From contig NZ_CP015401.2 of assembly GCF_001688725.2 (NCBI RefSeq), forward strand, positions 2,542,001 through 2,606,000: a stretch of DNA of 64,000 nucleotides. Reading direction: 5' to 3'. The stretch comes from Bacteroides caecimuris (lineage in GTDB: Bacteria > Bacteroidota > Bacteroidia > Bacteroidales > Bacteroidaceae). A program made the position numbers and the translations under genes. The notes below the pieces were generated by a model that was not told the origin of the DNA, searched no databases, and saw only the letters and a program-made list of their open reading frames with translations. Of this stretch, positions 1 to 9,451 are shown piece after piece (the stretch's first letter is position 1; every line of letters starts with the position of its first letter).

Positions 1-1888
1 TAAACTCCCAATCCCATTTAGGGAAGCTACAATAAGACGATTCCAACAAACCGCCACATTGACAACAATATTTATTTTCTGAAACAAAATTTAATTGAAT
101 TGGAGAGTTTTTACAGTATTTAACAATTCCTCTTTGAGATAATTCCCAAAAACATTCTGCCGTAGCTCTTACGTCATACAAGGAATTATGCATATTATCA
201 AAATCTTTGTGAAATAAGTAATTGTACAATTCCTTTAAAGAAGGGTATTTGTACTTTCTATCAGCCATATTACTTTCAATTTTACACACATCTACAGTAG
301 CCTTCATCGTACAAATAATACATATTCCATAAAACAGTAGATTTATATCATCCTTTGACAACTCTGTATAACGCAAGAGCTCACATTTAAGAACATTTAT
401 ATCAAAATCCGCATTATGAACTACTATATAATGAACAGCTTTTAGCTGCTCCACGAAATATCTATAAAAATCTCGTCTATCCCATCCTTCTTCCTGTGCC
501 CTATCATTAGTAATTCCATGAATAGAAACAGAAGCAGCAGGAATTGTGAAGCAATCTGGTTTCAATATATAATCAGACTCCTTCAATATATCATTATCAT
601 AACCTGAAAAGATTTGATAACTTATTTGAACTACGTACGGCCAGTTATCTATATTATCAAAAGACACGTTCAAATCTTGTGCCAGTCCTGTTGTTTCAAT
701 ATCCAAAACAAGGATTACTGTCTGATATAAATCATAGCGTCTGACACTAGGTCCTATATTTGTCACTTTACAATGGATTATTTCTTCATAATTTAATGCT
801 GTATTATAGCCAAATTCTTGCAAAGATGATAATAAGACCGAAGAAGATATCGTCTGTGGATCATTTTGAGGTAATCCACCAATAAAATTATAATTGAAAC
901 CATATCCAGACAAAGAAGGTGGCATTATTACATGACATTTCCATCTCAATTCTATTCGTTTAAAAACGTTTTTATATTTTTCATTTGGCTCAAAAACAAT
1001 AAAACCTGCATTTTTAAAAAGCTTCTCTGCGTGGCTATTCATTAGTAAATTAGAAGGCAATTCTTCCACCTTTATCCAAACATGAAAACCATTATTACTT
1101 CCAGTACTAATAACCCAATCATATATGCCTTTAATGCCCAAAGATAATAAGACCTGTTTTACAAATTCAGTAGAAGAACAGCCATCAATATCAATGCACC
1201 TATACGAATTAGCACCAGAAAGGACACCAATACCTGTCGCGGAATTCCAAAAATAAGATTTCCATTCAATATTATTGTAACAATTCGTTATGTGTTTTCT
1301 TTTTCTAAAATAAGTAATAGGTCTTTTAAATTGTTGAACAAAATCATATTGTGACAATGTAAAGTCTGTATTTTCTGTTTTTATCAAATCCAGTTCATCT
1401 AAATGAAGTATTTGATAGCTTATCTTATTTGCAACTACATCTTTATATTCACAAATAACCGCATCAGTCCACCAATCCCAATCTTCAAACTTATCAGCCT
1501 TTATACGGGCAGAATTTCTAAAACAGAAATAATTACTAAACGGTAAAGCCGTAGCAACACTATCAGTTTCAGCATCCATACCACTTGACAAATTAATCGC
1601 CTCGTAAATTCTATTTACATCATTTTTTACTATATCAATTTTAAATATAGGTGAACAGTCTTTTTGACATTCAAATATCGCCCAAAGTATATTCTCCTTC
1701 AATCCAAGACTAATGTTATATATCTCATTATCATAATATTTACAGAAGTTTTGAAATGTAAACACACGCAAAACACCCTTATTTCCAAAATATCCATTTA
1801 TGAATGTGACTTGAAATCCCATTGACTTATAAAAATGAGAATACAACGAGAATTTGTCTCTATTACAAATGATTGTGTTGCTTTGCAT
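1..1888 (-). CDS. Primase-polymerase-like / DEDDh exonuclease fusion protein (partial, 3' end outside window)
   Basis: I read an uninterrupted frame of about 629 codons from an ATG at 1888 to the left edge, so the C-terminus is missing. Residues 1-200 are unrecognised. Residues about 225-340 resemble the archaeo-eukaryotic primase (Prim-Pol) fold: an IDIDG acidic motif near 232-236, a STGSNNGFHVWI motif near 261-272 that fits the S-x-H motif, and RIELRWK...MPPS near 311-324, like the (D/N)LR...vvaPPS strand of Prim-Pol proteins. Residues about 390-585 are a DnaQ-like exonuclease: VLDIETTG (D-x-E), HNADFDINVL, and HNSLYD (H-x4-D), the complete DEDDh set. A C-x2-C-type cluster (CCQCGG) near 607-612 starts a possible zinc ribbon. 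A 60-residue gene ends 3 bases upstream, so the two probably form an operon. The A+T-rich sequence and the place beside a tRNA suggest transfer. Domain calls are motif-based; the role, possibly defence or mobile-element replication, is inference. Confidence 0.75.
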   Translation of the reverse strand, partial: MQSNTIICNRDKFSLYSHFYKSMGFQVTFINGYFGNKGVLRVFTFQNFCKYYDNEIYNISLGLKENILWAIFECQKDCSPIFKIDIVKNDVNRIYEAINLSSGMDAETDSVATALPFSNYFCFRNSARIKADKFEDWDWWTDAVICEYKDVVANKISYQILHLDELDLIKTENTDFTLSQYDFVQQFKRPITYFRKRKHITNCYNNIEWKSYFWNSATGIGVLSGANSYRCIDIDGCSSTEFVKQVLLSLGIKGIYDWVISTGSNNGFHVWIKVEELPSNLLMNSHAEKLFKNAGFIVFEPNEKYKNVFKRIELRWKCHVIMPPSLSGYGFNYNFIGGLPQNDPQTISSSVLLSSLQEFGYNTALNYEEIIHCKVTNIGPSVRRYDLYQTVILVLDIETTGLAQDLNVSFDNIDNWPYVVQISYQIFSGYDNDILKESDYILKPDCFTIPAASVSIHGITNDRAQEEGWDRRDFYRYFVEQLKAVHYIVVHNADFDINVLKCELLRYTELSKDDINLLFYGICIICTMKATVDVCKIESNMADRKYKYPSLKELYNYLFHKDFDNMHNSLYDVRATAECFWELSQRGIVKYCKNSPIQLNFVSENKYCCQCGGLLESSYCSFPKWDWEF

Positions 1889-1891
1889 AAC

Positions 1892-2074
1892 TTATGATAT
1901 TTTATTTATGGAAAGTATCTCCAATTTATCCATTTCTATATTACATTTTAAATACTTAGCCAATTCTACTTTTATAGAATACTTAATATCCCGCATTTGC
2001 AGATTATTATTAGAAAAGTTTATATAATAAACACCAACAGTTCCATTCAGCTTATATTTAACCTCATATTCCAT
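1892..2074 (-). CDS. Small 60-residue protein upstream of the primase/exonuclease fusion
   Basis: Unrecognised. The predicted product is 60 residues, mixed charge, with no signal peptide or membrane segment; the pattern suggests two or three beta strands (EVKYKLNGTVGVYYINF) followed by a helix (DIKYSIKVELAKYL) and a last strand. The stop codon lies 3 bases before the ATG of the primase/exonuclease gene, which argues for translation from one mRNA and for a shared function. A TAnnTTTG box sits 15 bases before the ATG. It could be a subunit, an inhibitor or an inert leader; nothing in the sequence decides this. Confidence 0.6.
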   Translation of the reverse strand: MEYEVKYKLNGTVGVYYINFSNNNLQMRDIKYSIKVELAKYLKCNIEMDKLEILSINKIS

Positions 2075-2088
2075 ATCGTTTTTATTTT

Positions 2089-2096
2089 CAAAAATA
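2089..2096 (-). promoter_or_regulatory. Putative -7 box for the small protein / primase-exonuclease operon
   Basis: The minus strand reads TATTTTTG, a match to the Bacteroides -7 consensus TAnnTTTG, ending 14 bases before the ATG at 2074. No good TTTG -33 element is present, only CTTG around 2117-2120. Confidence 0.4.
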
Positions 2097-2183
2097 CTAA
2101 TATTTTATATGTTTTCCAAGAAATGATTTATAATTATACCCAACTATGAGCCAGTGAAATATTAAATCTTAAATAAAACAAAA

Positions 2184-2223
2184 AACACCCAATTTTACAT
2201 TCTTGGGTGTAAAATCGGGTGTT
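2184..2223 (-). terminator. Intrinsic terminator of tRNA-Ser
   Basis: 16-base arms at 2184-2199 and 2208-2223 pair with a single wobble around an 8-base loop. On the minus strand the stem is followed by a T-rich run (complement of 2171-2185), as expected for termination of the tRNA transcript before the downstream minus-strand genes. Confidence 0.8.
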
Positions 2224-2257
2224 AATCTTATAAATCATTGAAATTCAATGATTATTG

Positions 2258-2342
2258 CGGAGAGACAGGGATTCGAACCCCGGGTACCTCGCAGTACAAC
2301 GGTTTTCAAGACCGCCGCAATCGACCACTCTGCCACCTCTCC
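2258..2342 (-). tRNA. tRNA-Ser (anticodon UGA)
   Basis: An 85-base cloverleaf on the minus strand with a seven-pair acceptor stem (GGAGAGG at the 5' end), an anticodon loop CTTGAAA giving anticodon UGA at 2308-2306, a long class II variable arm typical of serine tRNAs, and a GTTCGAATC T-loop. The 3' CCA is not encoded. The accessory genes at 1-2074 lie on its 3' side, the usual side for integration at tRNA genes. Confidence 0.95.
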
Positions 2343-2493
2343 AAAACTCCTTTATCAGAAGTGCTTTCCGTTGAAAGCGGTGCAAAGGTACGAAGATATT
2401 TTAAACTTGCAAGAGTTTTCACAAAAAAAATCACGAAATCATTTCCAAAAAATAGTAATATCTAGGTATTTTATGTTGAGAAGCATAAAATAG

Positions 2494-2507
2494 AGCATAT
2501 TTATGCT
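2494..2507. promoter_or_regulatory. Palindrome upstream of pflB
   Basis: AGCATA-TT-TATGCT is a perfect 6-base inverted repeat centred about 81 bases before the pflB ATG and about 20 bases upstream of its -7 box; a further AGCATA lies at 2482-2487. The position fits an operator, but no regulator is implied by the sequence. Confidence 0.3.
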
Positions 2508-2527
2508 GATTATATGAAAAAACGTTG

Positions 2528-2535
2528 TAACTTTG
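2528..2535 (+). promoter_or_regulatory. Putative -7 box of pflBA
   Basis: TAACTTTG matches TAnnTTTG and lies 46 bases before the pflB ATG, leaving a leader of about 40 bases. Confidence 0.6.
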
Positions 2536-2581
2536 TGCGCTTTAAAGAAAAGGATAACTACAACCTCTAATTTTATCATTT

Positions 2582-4810
2582 ATGGAATTAAATAAGATCT
2601 TTAAAGACGGTCTTTGGAGCACAGAAATCAACGTAAGAGATTTCGTTAGTCACAACATCACTCCGTATTATGGAGATGCTTCTTTCCTCGAAGGACCTAC
2701 CGAACGCACTAAAGCTGTATGGAACCGCTGCCTCGAAGCACTGGCAGAAGAAAGAGCCAATAACGGAGTACGCTCACTGGATAATGTCACCATCTCAACC
2801 ATTACTTCTCATAAAGCCGGATATATCGACAAAGAAAACGAACTGATCGTCGGTCTGCAAACAGACGAACTTTTAAAACGTGCAATCAAACCTTTCGGAG
2901 GTATCAACGTGGTAAGCAAAGCCTGCCATGAAAACGGCGTGGAAGTGGACGACCGCGTAAAAGATATCTTCACTCACTACCGCAAGACGCACAATGACGG
3001 AGTATTTGACGTATATACCGAAGAAATCCGTTCGTTCCGTTCTCTGGGATTCCTCACCGGACTTCCTGACAACTATGCCCGCGGACGTATCATTGGCGAC
3101 TACCGCCGTATGGCTCTCTATGGTATCGACCGACTGATTGAGGCAAAAAAAGAAGATTTGCGTAACCTTACTGGTCCGATGACCGAAGCCCGCATTCGCC
3201 TGCGCGAAGAAGTGGCAGAGCAAATCAAAGCATTGAAGGACATGAAGGTAATGGGCGAATACTACGGACTCGACTTGAGCCGTCCTGCCTACACCGCACA
3301 AGAAGCAGTACAATGGGTATACATGGCTTACCTTGCTGCCGTAAAAGAACAAGACGGTGCTGCCATGTCACTGGGTAACGTCTCTTCGTTCCTCGACATT
3401 TATATGGAATATGAATTGAGCAAAGGAACTATCACAGAATCATTCGCACAGGAGCTGATCGACCAGTTTGTCATCAAACTACGTATGGTGCGCCACCTGC
3501 GTATGCAATCTTACAACGACATCTTTGCCGGCGACCCGACATGGGTAACCGAATCTCTAGGCGGACGCCTCAACGACGGACGCACGAAGGTAACAAAGAC
3601 TTCTTTCCGCTTCCTGCAAACACTCTACAACCTCGGTCCTTCACCAGAACCGAATCTGACTGTATTGTGGAGCCCGGAACTTCCGGAAGGATTCAAAGAA
3701 TTCTGTGCAAAAGTATCTATCGACACTTCTTCCATCCAATATGAAAACGACGACCTGATGCGTGAAGTACGCCAGTCTGACGATTACGGAATCGCGTGCT
3801 GCGTATCTTATCAGGAAATCGGAAAACAAATCCAATTCTTCGGTGCACGTTGCAACCTGGCTAAAGCCCTGCTACTTGCCATCAACGGCGGACGTTGCGA
3901 AAACACCGGTACAGTAATGGTGAAAAATATCCCCGTACTGACAAGTGATGTCCTCAACTTCGAAGAAGTAATGAGCAACTACAAGAAGGTATTGACAGAA
4001 ATCGCCCGTGTTTACAACGAAGCGATGAACATCATCCATTATATGCATGATAAGTATTACTACGAAAAAGCCCAAATGGCTCTTGTAGATACCAACCCAC
4101 GCATCAATCTTGCTTACGGTGTAGCCGGACTTTCTATCGCCCTCGATTCACTGTCGGCCATCAAATATGCCAAAGTGACTGCACGCCGCAACGACATCGG
4201 CCTGACAGAAGGCTTCGACATTCAAGGCGAATTCCCTTGCTTCGGTAATGACAACGACAAAGTAGACCACTTGGGTGTTGACCTGGTCTATTTCTTCAGC
4301 GAAGAATTGAAGAAACTTCCGGTTTACAAAAATGCCCGTCCTACTTTATCTTTGCTCACTATCACTTCCAACGTAATGTATGGCAAGAAGACAGGTGCTA
4401 CTCCCGACGGACGCGCCAAAGGTGTCGCTTTTGCTCCGGGAGCCAACCCAATGCACGGACGTGACAAGAACGGTGCCATCGCCTCTTTGAGTTCCGTAGC
4501 GAAATTGCGTTACCGCGACTCACAGGACGGTATCAGCAACACTTTCTCTATCGTTCCGAAATCATTGGGAGCTACTGAAGAAGATCGCGTAGAAAATCTG
4601 GTGACAATGATGGATGGTTACTTCACCAAAGGCGCTCACCACCTGAACGTGAACGTTCTGAACCGTGAAATGCTTTACGATGCCATGGAACATCCGGAAA
4701 AATATCCGCAACTCACCATCCGTGTTTCCGGTTATGCTGTAAACTTCGTGAAGTTGAGCCGCGAACATCAATTGGAGGTTATCAGCCGTAGCTTCCACGA
4801 ACGTATGTAA
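2582..4810 (+). CDS. pflB: Formate C-acetyltransferase (pyruvate formate-lyase)
   Basis: Converts pyruvate and CoA to acetyl-CoA and formate in the cytoplasm by a glycyl-radical mechanism; a central step in anaerobic sugar fermentation. The 742-residue product has the expected family length. The catalytic cysteine pair is visible (IACCVSY, Cys406-Cys407), and the C-terminal glycyl-radical motif RVSGYAV places the radical on Gly717. The start ATG at 2582 gives the normal N-terminus and follows a TAnnTTTG promoter by 46 bases. The activating enzyme gene pflA follows 15 bases downstream on the same strand, so the two form an operon. Confidence 0.97.
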   Translation: MELNKIFKDGLWSTEINVRDFVSHNITPYYGDASFLEGPTERTKAVWNRCLEALAEERANNGVRSLDNVTISTITSHKAGYIDKENELIVGLQTDELLKRAIKPFGGINVVSKACHENGVEVDDRVKDIFTHYRKTHNDGVFDVYTEEIRSFRSLGFLTGLPDNYARGRIIGDYRRMALYGIDRLIEAKKEDLRNLTGPMTEARIRLREEVAEQIKALKDMKVMGEYYGLDLSRPAYTAQEAVQWVYMAYLAAVKEQDGAAMSLGNVSSFLDIYMEYELSKGTITESFAQELIDQFVIKLRMVRHLRMQSYNDIFAGDPTWVTESLGGRLNDGRTKVTKTSFRFLQTLYNLGPSPEPNLTVLWSPELPEGFKEFCAKVSIDTSSIQYENDDLMREVRQSDDYGIACCVSYQEIGKQIQFFGARCNLAKALLLAINGGRCENTGTVMVKNIPVLTSDVLNFEEVMSNYKKVLTEIARVYNEAMNIIHYMHDKYYYEKAQMALVDTNPRINLAYGVAGLSIALDSLSAIKYAKVTARRNDIGLTEGFDIQGEFPCFGNDNDKVDHLGVDLVYFFSEELKKLPVYKNARPTLSLLTITSNVMYGKKTGATPDGRAKGVAFAPGANPMHGRDKNGAIASLSSVAKLRYRDSQDGISNTFSIVPKSLGATEEDRVENLVTMMDGYFTKGAHHLNVNVLNREMLYDAMEHPEKYPQLTIRVSGYAVNFVKLSREHQLEVISRSFHERM

Positions 4811-4825
4811 TCAGATCTACTCAAT

Positions 4826-5554
4826 ATGACGATAAACGTACATTCATACGAAAGTATGGGAACATTCGACGGGCCGGGCTTACGGCTCGTCGTTTTTCTT
4901 CAAGGATGCAATTTCCGCTGCCTATATTGCGCCAATCCCGACACTATAGCCGGAAAAGGAGGCACACCTACCCCACCGGAAGAAATCGTCCGCATGGCTA
5001 TGAGCCAACGTCCTTTTTTCGGGAAACGCGGAGGAGTCACTTTCTCCGGAGGAGAACCTACGTTTCAGGCCAAAGCACTACTCCCTTTAGTGCGTGAACT
5101 GAAAGAAAAGGGAATACATGTATGCATAGACAGCAACGGCGGCATCTGGAACGAAGAAGTAGAAGAACTTTTCAAACTGACGGATCTTGTATTACTGGAT
5201 ATTAAAGAGTTCAATCCGGCACGCCATCAGGCACTGACCGGAAGAAGTAACGAACAGACCATCCGCACGGCAGCATGGCTGGAAGAAAACGAGAAACCTT
5301 TCTGGCTGCGTTATGTATTAGTACCCGGATACAGCGATTTCGAGGAAGACATCCGCCAACTGGGAGAAGCATTAGGAAAGTACAAGATGGTGCAACGAGT
5401 GGAAATCCTGCCTTATCATACATTAGGCGTACATAAGTATGAAGCGATGGAGCAAGAATACAAACTGAAAGACGTAAAAGAAAATACCCCCGAACAACTT
5501 GAAAAAGCCGCGGAGGTATTTAAAGAATATTTTACTACTGTGGTGGTCAATTAA
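4826..5554 (+). CDS. pflA: Pyruvate formate-lyase activating enzyme
   Basis: A radical SAM enzyme that abstracts hydrogen from the PflB glycine to install its radical. The 242-residue product carries the CxxxCxxC iron-sulfur motif (Cys28, Cys32, Cys35 in GCNFRCLYC), the GGVTFSGGEP S-adenosylmethionine motif and a WLRYVLVPGYSD segment typical of PFL activases. The ATG lies 15 bases after the pflB stop, consistent with co-transcription and matched dosage. No terminator is obvious directly downstream. Confidence 0.96.
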   Translation: MTINVHSYESMGTFDGPGLRLVVFLQGCNFRCLYCANPDTIAGKGGTPTPPEEIVRMAMSQRPFFGKRGGVTFSGGEPTFQAKALLPLVRELKEKGIHVCIDSNGGIWNEEVEELFKLTDLVLLDIKEFNPARHQALTGRSNEQTIRTAAWLEENEKPFWLRYVLVPGYSDFEEDIRQLGEALGKYKMVQRVEILPYHTLGVHKYEAMEQEYKLKDVKENTPEQLEKAAEVFKEYFTTVVVN

Positions 5555-5568
5555 CCATCACAGTAATA

Positions 5569-5760
5569 AATAGAATAAAAATCCAATACTAGCATCGATA
5601 TTCAGCTTTTTGCTTATTTCACGAGCCACTTTAAGCGAAGGTTCTCCCAAAGAAAAGTATTCTTCTGAATATTCGGCAAAAAGATTAGAAAAAAATTCCA
5701 CTAACTCAAGAGCAAGGATGCGGTGCAAAAAAATACGGTTATATCAGCTTATTATGGATA
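5569..5760 (-). pseudogene. Possible decayed coding remnant
   Basis: Between pflA and the convergent transporter gene, the minus strand has about 60 in-frame codons with protein-like composition, ending at a stop near 5570 and blocked by a stop upstream. It contains LELVEFFSNLFAEYSEEYF and then SLKVAREISKKLNIDASIGF. No start codon in good context is visible and I recognise no family. It may be the tail of a lost gene or chance; the rest of the 277-base gap shows nothing else. Confidence 0.25.
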
Positions 5761-5831
5761 ATCCTAACTCCCCAGAATGGCGACTAATACCTCGAAAACA
5801 AAGACTTATATTCTAACCTAATGTACTCACT

Positions 5832-7187
5832 TTAATCCACTTCTTTTGATTTTGCATTCCATACCAGCAAAGCAAACAACACCGAAAGCAAAGCAGCACC
5901 AATCCAAAACCAATTGATATAGGTGAAGTCATAAACATCTACTCCATTCTGAACAGTCTTTTGCCCTTCTATCAGTATACCGCTCATCACGTCCTGCAAT
6001 CCGGCACCGATATAACTGGCAATACCGACTACTCCCAATGCAGCACCCGAAGCATTACGGGGAGCAATATCCACTGCCATCAAACCACCCAGAAAACAGA
6101 TCAAAACTCCGATACCTAAACCGAAAAGAAACATTGCCAACACGTCTATCCCAAAATGAGCTCCCGGAACTAAGAGAAACAAACAAAGAGCAAACACATT
6201 CATCAATCCGAAAATTAACGCAGGAACATTGCGACGTCCACCAAATAACTTATCAGAAATAACACCTGAAAACATAGTACCGATTATACCACAGACCGGA
6301 CAAATAGAAATGATAAAACTGGCATCCAAAGTGGAGTAACCCTTTTGAGCTTCCAAATAAAAAACGCCCCAACTATTGATAGCATAACGACTGATATACA
6401 TAAAAGCACTCGAAAGAGCCAGTATCCAAATGGCAGGCATCAGCAATACCTGACGCTGTGCTTTATTGAAATCAGCCGTTTCTGTCTCACTCATTTCCTT
6501 TTTCTGTTTGGGAACATTCACCGAAGGAAATCCCATGCTTTCGGGAGTATCATGAAAGAACTTCCAGACGATCAACGCTCCTATCAATCCCACTATACCG
6601 GCTCCGAAGAAACCATACCGCCAGCCCAACACACTGACAATTGAGGCTATTATCAGAAAAGTCAACGCTTCGCCGATATTATGGCTCGCAGACCAAAAGC
6701 CATAGTATGAACCGCGTTCCTTATCCGTAAACCAACGGGAAAGCCCTACTACACAAGAGGCTGCTCCCATAGACTGAAACCAGCCGCTAATCCCCCAAAG
6801 GATAGCGAATAGGATAAAAGAACTAGTAAAACCGAGACAAAGATTAACCAAAGCAGTTACCAATAAACCGGTAGTCATAAAACGGTTGATATTACTACGG
6901 TCGGCAAGGAAACCGTTCGTGAATTTCCCGATGGCATAGGTGAAAAACAATACGGAACCTATGATGCCTAACTCTGTTTCCGAAAAAATGCCTTCATCTA
7001 CAATAGGTTTCTTTACGACATTCAGGCTAAGACGGCACACATAATACATACCGTAACCAAAAGTCGCAGAAAGGAAAGTAGACCATTTCAGAAACTTCAG
7101 ACGGCGAGCATCGGATGAAGACAAAGCTTCTCCGTTACAAGGTCTCGGTGAAGAGACCTTGTAAAAATTGATTAGTTGTTTCAACAT
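5832..7187 (-). CDS. Major facilitator transporter, GlpT/UhpC organophosphate:phosphate antiporter type
   Basis: Probably imports a phosphorylated organic compound, most likely glycerol 3-phosphate, across the inner membrane. The 451-residue product has about twelve hydrophobic segments and GlpT-family stretches such as SATFGYGMYYVCRLSLNVVKKP near the N-terminus, GKFTNGFLADRSN and a FWSASHNIGEALT segment. The gene immediately upstream encodes a secreted glycerophosphodiester phosphodiesterase whose product would be glycerol 3-phosphate, which supports that substrate by context. UhpC-like sensors belong to the same family, so transport rather than sensing is inferred. It is the last gene of the minus-strand cluster that starts with a SusC-type receptor. 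Confidence 0.85.
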   Translation of the reverse strand: MLKQLINFYKVSSPRPCNGEALSSSDARRLKFLKWSTFLSATFGYGMYYVCRLSLNVVKKPIVDEGIFSETELGIIGSVLFFTYAIGKFTNGFLADRSNINRFMTTGLLVTALVNLCLGFTSSFILFAILWGISGWFQSMGAASCVVGLSRWFTDKERGSYYGFWSASHNIGEALTFLIIASIVSVLGWRYGFFGAGIVGLIGALIVWKFFHDTPESMGFPSVNVPKQKKEMSETETADFNKAQRQVLLMPAIWILALSSAFMYISRYAINSWGVFYLEAQKGYSTLDASFIISICPVCGIIGTMFSGVISDKLFGGRRNVPALIFGLMNVFALCLFLLVPGAHFGIDVLAMFLFGLGIGVLICFLGGLMAVDIAPRNASGAALGVVGIASYIGAGLQDVMSGILIEGQKTVQNGVDVYDFTYINWFWIGAALLSVLFALLVWNAKSKEVD

Positions 7188-7223
7188 GAAGAAAGTGTGT
7201 TTAGTCGTGAAGTTTTTTAGTCT

Positions 7224-8129
7224 TTAAATATAATATTCAAGGAGTTCGCGCGGTCTGTCTGTTTGGATAAAGGCCATATTTTGCCGGATTATCCACCCCC
7301 AACTCTGCTCATACTTCTGTTCCTCAACAGCCTTATCATCATCATGACCACCACAGAGTTCCGGCCACATTACATTCACAAAGATTTTTGCTCCACTATC
7401 ATGCACCTTTTTAATCAGTCGCAATGTCTCCTCCGAATCTTTACTAAACACTAGCTCAAAAACTAAAGGTTTCAGGTTCTTGATATAGCCATCAATAATT
7501 GACTCCGCCGCCGGATTATCTAAATTGACAACAGGCATAAAAGTCATTTTCTGAAGTACATCGCCATGTTCACTTACCACCTTTTCATAAGGGAAATCAG
7601 ATTTGATAATGCACTGACTGGTAGTGCCCGTTTTTTCCAGAATTTGATAGGCTTCCTGAAAATAGTCATAGCCTTTGTCTACGTTTACAAGGATTTTACC
7701 TTTACACAAATTCATTACTTCTTCCAAGGTAGGAATGAGATGAGCAGTCTTATGTCCTGCACCGTTCTTCAGACGAAACTTCCTTAATTCTTCGAGTGTG
7801 TAATCCTGCGGTAATCCTTTTCCTGTGGTTGTACGGTCAATCTTCTTATCGTGCATCAGAATCAAATGTCCGTCTTTGGTTTTCTTCAGATCTATCTCAA
7901 TCATATCTACTCCCATTTCAATGCAATTCTTAATAGCTTGTAGGGAGTTTTCGGGAGCATTACGCCAATCGGCACGATGTGAAACGACCAGAACTGACTT
8001 ATCAGTAATAGTCTGAAGTGTTTTACTTACATTTTCATCCGACTGCTGCGCACATGAAACAAGCGCACATAATAGTAAGAGACAACTACATAAAATCCTA
8101 TTTTTTCTCATCTTATTTTTATCTTTCAT
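7224..8129 (-). CDS. Glycerophosphodiester phosphodiesterase family lipoprotein
   Basis: Hydrolyses glycerophosphodiesters to glycerol 3-phosphate and an alcohol. The 301-residue product starts with a signal peptide ending in a lipobox-like ALVSCAQQ, so it should be anchored in the envelope. The catalytic pattern is visible: VSHRADWRNAPENSLQAI, then MIEIDLKKTKDGHLILMHD. The gene can start at 8129 or at the internal ATG at 8111, which gives MRKNRILCS; both keep the signal peptide. It lies between the NHL-repeat lipoprotein gene and the GlpT-like transporter gene on the same strand, consistent with one uptake pathway. Confidence 0.9.
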   Translation of the reverse strand: MKDKNKMRKNRILCSCLLLLCALVSCAQQSDENVSKTLQTITDKSVLVVSHRADWRNAPENSLQAIKNCIEMGVDMIEIDLKKTKDGHLILMHDKKIDRTTTGKGLPQDYTLEELRKFRLKNGAGHKTAHLIPTLEEVMNLCKGKILVNVDKGYDYFQEAYQILEKTGTTSQCIIKSDFPYEKVVSEHGDVLQKMTFMPVVNLDNPAAESIIDGYIKNLKPLVFELVFSKDSEETLRLIKKVHDSGAKIFVNVMWPELCGGHDDDKAVEEQKYEQSWGWIIRQNMAFIQTDRPRELLEYYI

Positions 8130-8141
8130 TCAGGTTGATTA

Positions 8142-9437
8142 TTAAGGTTGTACTTGTGCTTCCTCCACTTTGCGAATAGCATGATTAGAGTAGTCGGCTA
8201 TATACAATGCACCATCTGGGCCAAACTGACATCCTTCAGGATTATTAAACTCTGCCAGCGAAGCAATTCCATCCACCATGCCAGCCTTATTTTGTCCGGC
8301 ATAGGTTGAAACTTCACCATCGGGAGTAATAACTCTGATACAATGATTTCCCCGATCAGCCACATAAAAATTACCTTCCTCATCTACGTCTCCTTGAGAG
8401 GGTTCGTTGAATTGGGCAGAGGTGCCTGTACCATCAGCATATCCTGTCACTCCAAAAGAACCTGCCAGCAACTTAACATCGCTAAATTCTCCAGTAGCCA
8501 TATCATAACTTGCTTTGTATATCACATGATTTTTACGTGAAACAATATATGCAGTTGTTCCCGGCTTATCAAATGCAATCGTATTGATGTTTCCTTTACT
8601 CGCAGCAGCACCGGCAGCATCGGGAAGCTGAAACTTAGGAATAAAATTTGTAACATCATACTGATATATCCATGAACCGGAATGATAACCGATAAAAACC
8701 GCACCAGTTTCCGGATGCACTTTCACGGCTGTTATCCCTCCCTGATCCCAAAGAGATGTCAAGTTTTCATATTTGTCTCCGTTTTTCGTCATCGTACCAA
8801 ATCCCATAGTTCCACTTGCATTATTATCATTGGCAATATACATCGTATTCTCATTCAACGAAAAGTCAATGGCACGCATTCGCTGCACCAACGTGCTTTC
8901 CGAAGCTTTCAACAATGTAGTAAGCCGGTTATCCTTTGCTACCCGAATGCATGCCATATCATCTACAGAACTAGCCCCGTCCTCAACAATATACAACGCA
9001 TTGTTTTTCCCCCACACCAGATAGCGAGGTTTGGAAAGTGTAGCTACTGAAAAATCGCCATCCGCCTCTCCACTGCTTTCTCCACCTAAATAGGTAGACA
9101 CAACCTGATTAGATACATAAGTAAAATTCATATCATAAATCAATATTTGCGCATTGGGTCTTTCTCCAAGTATGACTCTGACAATCCCCGAACTTGTTCC
9201 TTTCTGCACTTCAGCAGTAATGACCTCATTGGTAACTGTTTTCACCAATGCTTCCTTCCCGTTAATCGTAACTTTGACATTATTTATATCTGTACCAAAA
9301 TTACTTCCGTTTAAAGTCAGTAGCGTATTTCGTCCGCCCATAACAGGAGAAAAATCAGTAACTTCCGCTTTCAAATTTTGCGGTTGATCTTCATCGTTGC
9401 AAGCATAAAATGCTATGAGTATCATAAACAATGCCAC
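8142..9437 (-). CDS. IPT/TIG and NHL-repeat lipoprotein, probably 5'-damaged
   Basis: A probable surface or periplasmic binding lipoprotein. After a hydrophobic N-terminus ending in AFYACNDE (a lipobox-like cysteine), residues about 20-100 form an IPT/TIG immunoglobulin-like domain (VMGGRNTLLTLNGSNFG), and residues about 110-431 a beta-propeller with NHL-type repeats (GNFYVADRGNHCIRVITPDG; GALYIADYSNHAIRKV). Such proteins accompany SusC/SusD systems. The start is odd: the only start codon is a GTG at 9437, 14 bases after the truncated SusC stop. The frame stays open upstream for 18 more codons (about DDLYTNVRNCLNKCPI) without an ATG, which suggests the original start was lost in the deletion that truncated SusC. 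Confidence 0.8.
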   Translation of the reverse strand: MALFMILIAFYACNDEDQPQNLKAEVTDFSPVMGGRNTLLTLNGSNFGTDINNVKVTINGKEALVKTVTNEVITAEVQKGTSSGIVRVILGERPNAQILIYDMNFTYVSNQVVSTYLGGESSGEADGDFSVATLSKPRYLVWGKNNALYIVEDGASSVDDMACIRVAKDNRLTTLLKASESTLVQRMRAIDFSLNENTMYIANDNNASGTMGFGTMTKNGDKYENLTSLWDQGGITAVKVHPETGAVFIGYHSGSWIYQYDVTNFIPKFQLPDAAGAAASKGNINTIAFDKPGTTAYIVSRKNHVIYKASYDMATGEFSDVKLLAGSFGVTGYADGTGTSAQFNEPSQGDVDEEGNFYVADRGNHCIRVITPDGEVSTYAGQNKAGMVDGIASLAEFNNPEGCQFGPDGALYIADYSNHAIRKVEEAQVQP

Positions 9438-9451
9438 TATCGGACATTTAT

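Noticed and set aside
2258..2342. An attachment-site repeat at the tRNA-Ser 3' end
   Set aside because: No second copy of the tRNA 3' end lies within the window; the other end of any island would be outside it.
2238..2493. Two short plus-strand open frames over the tRNA region
   Set aside because: They are translations of the antisense strand of tRNA-Ser and its flank and have no start context or family similarity.
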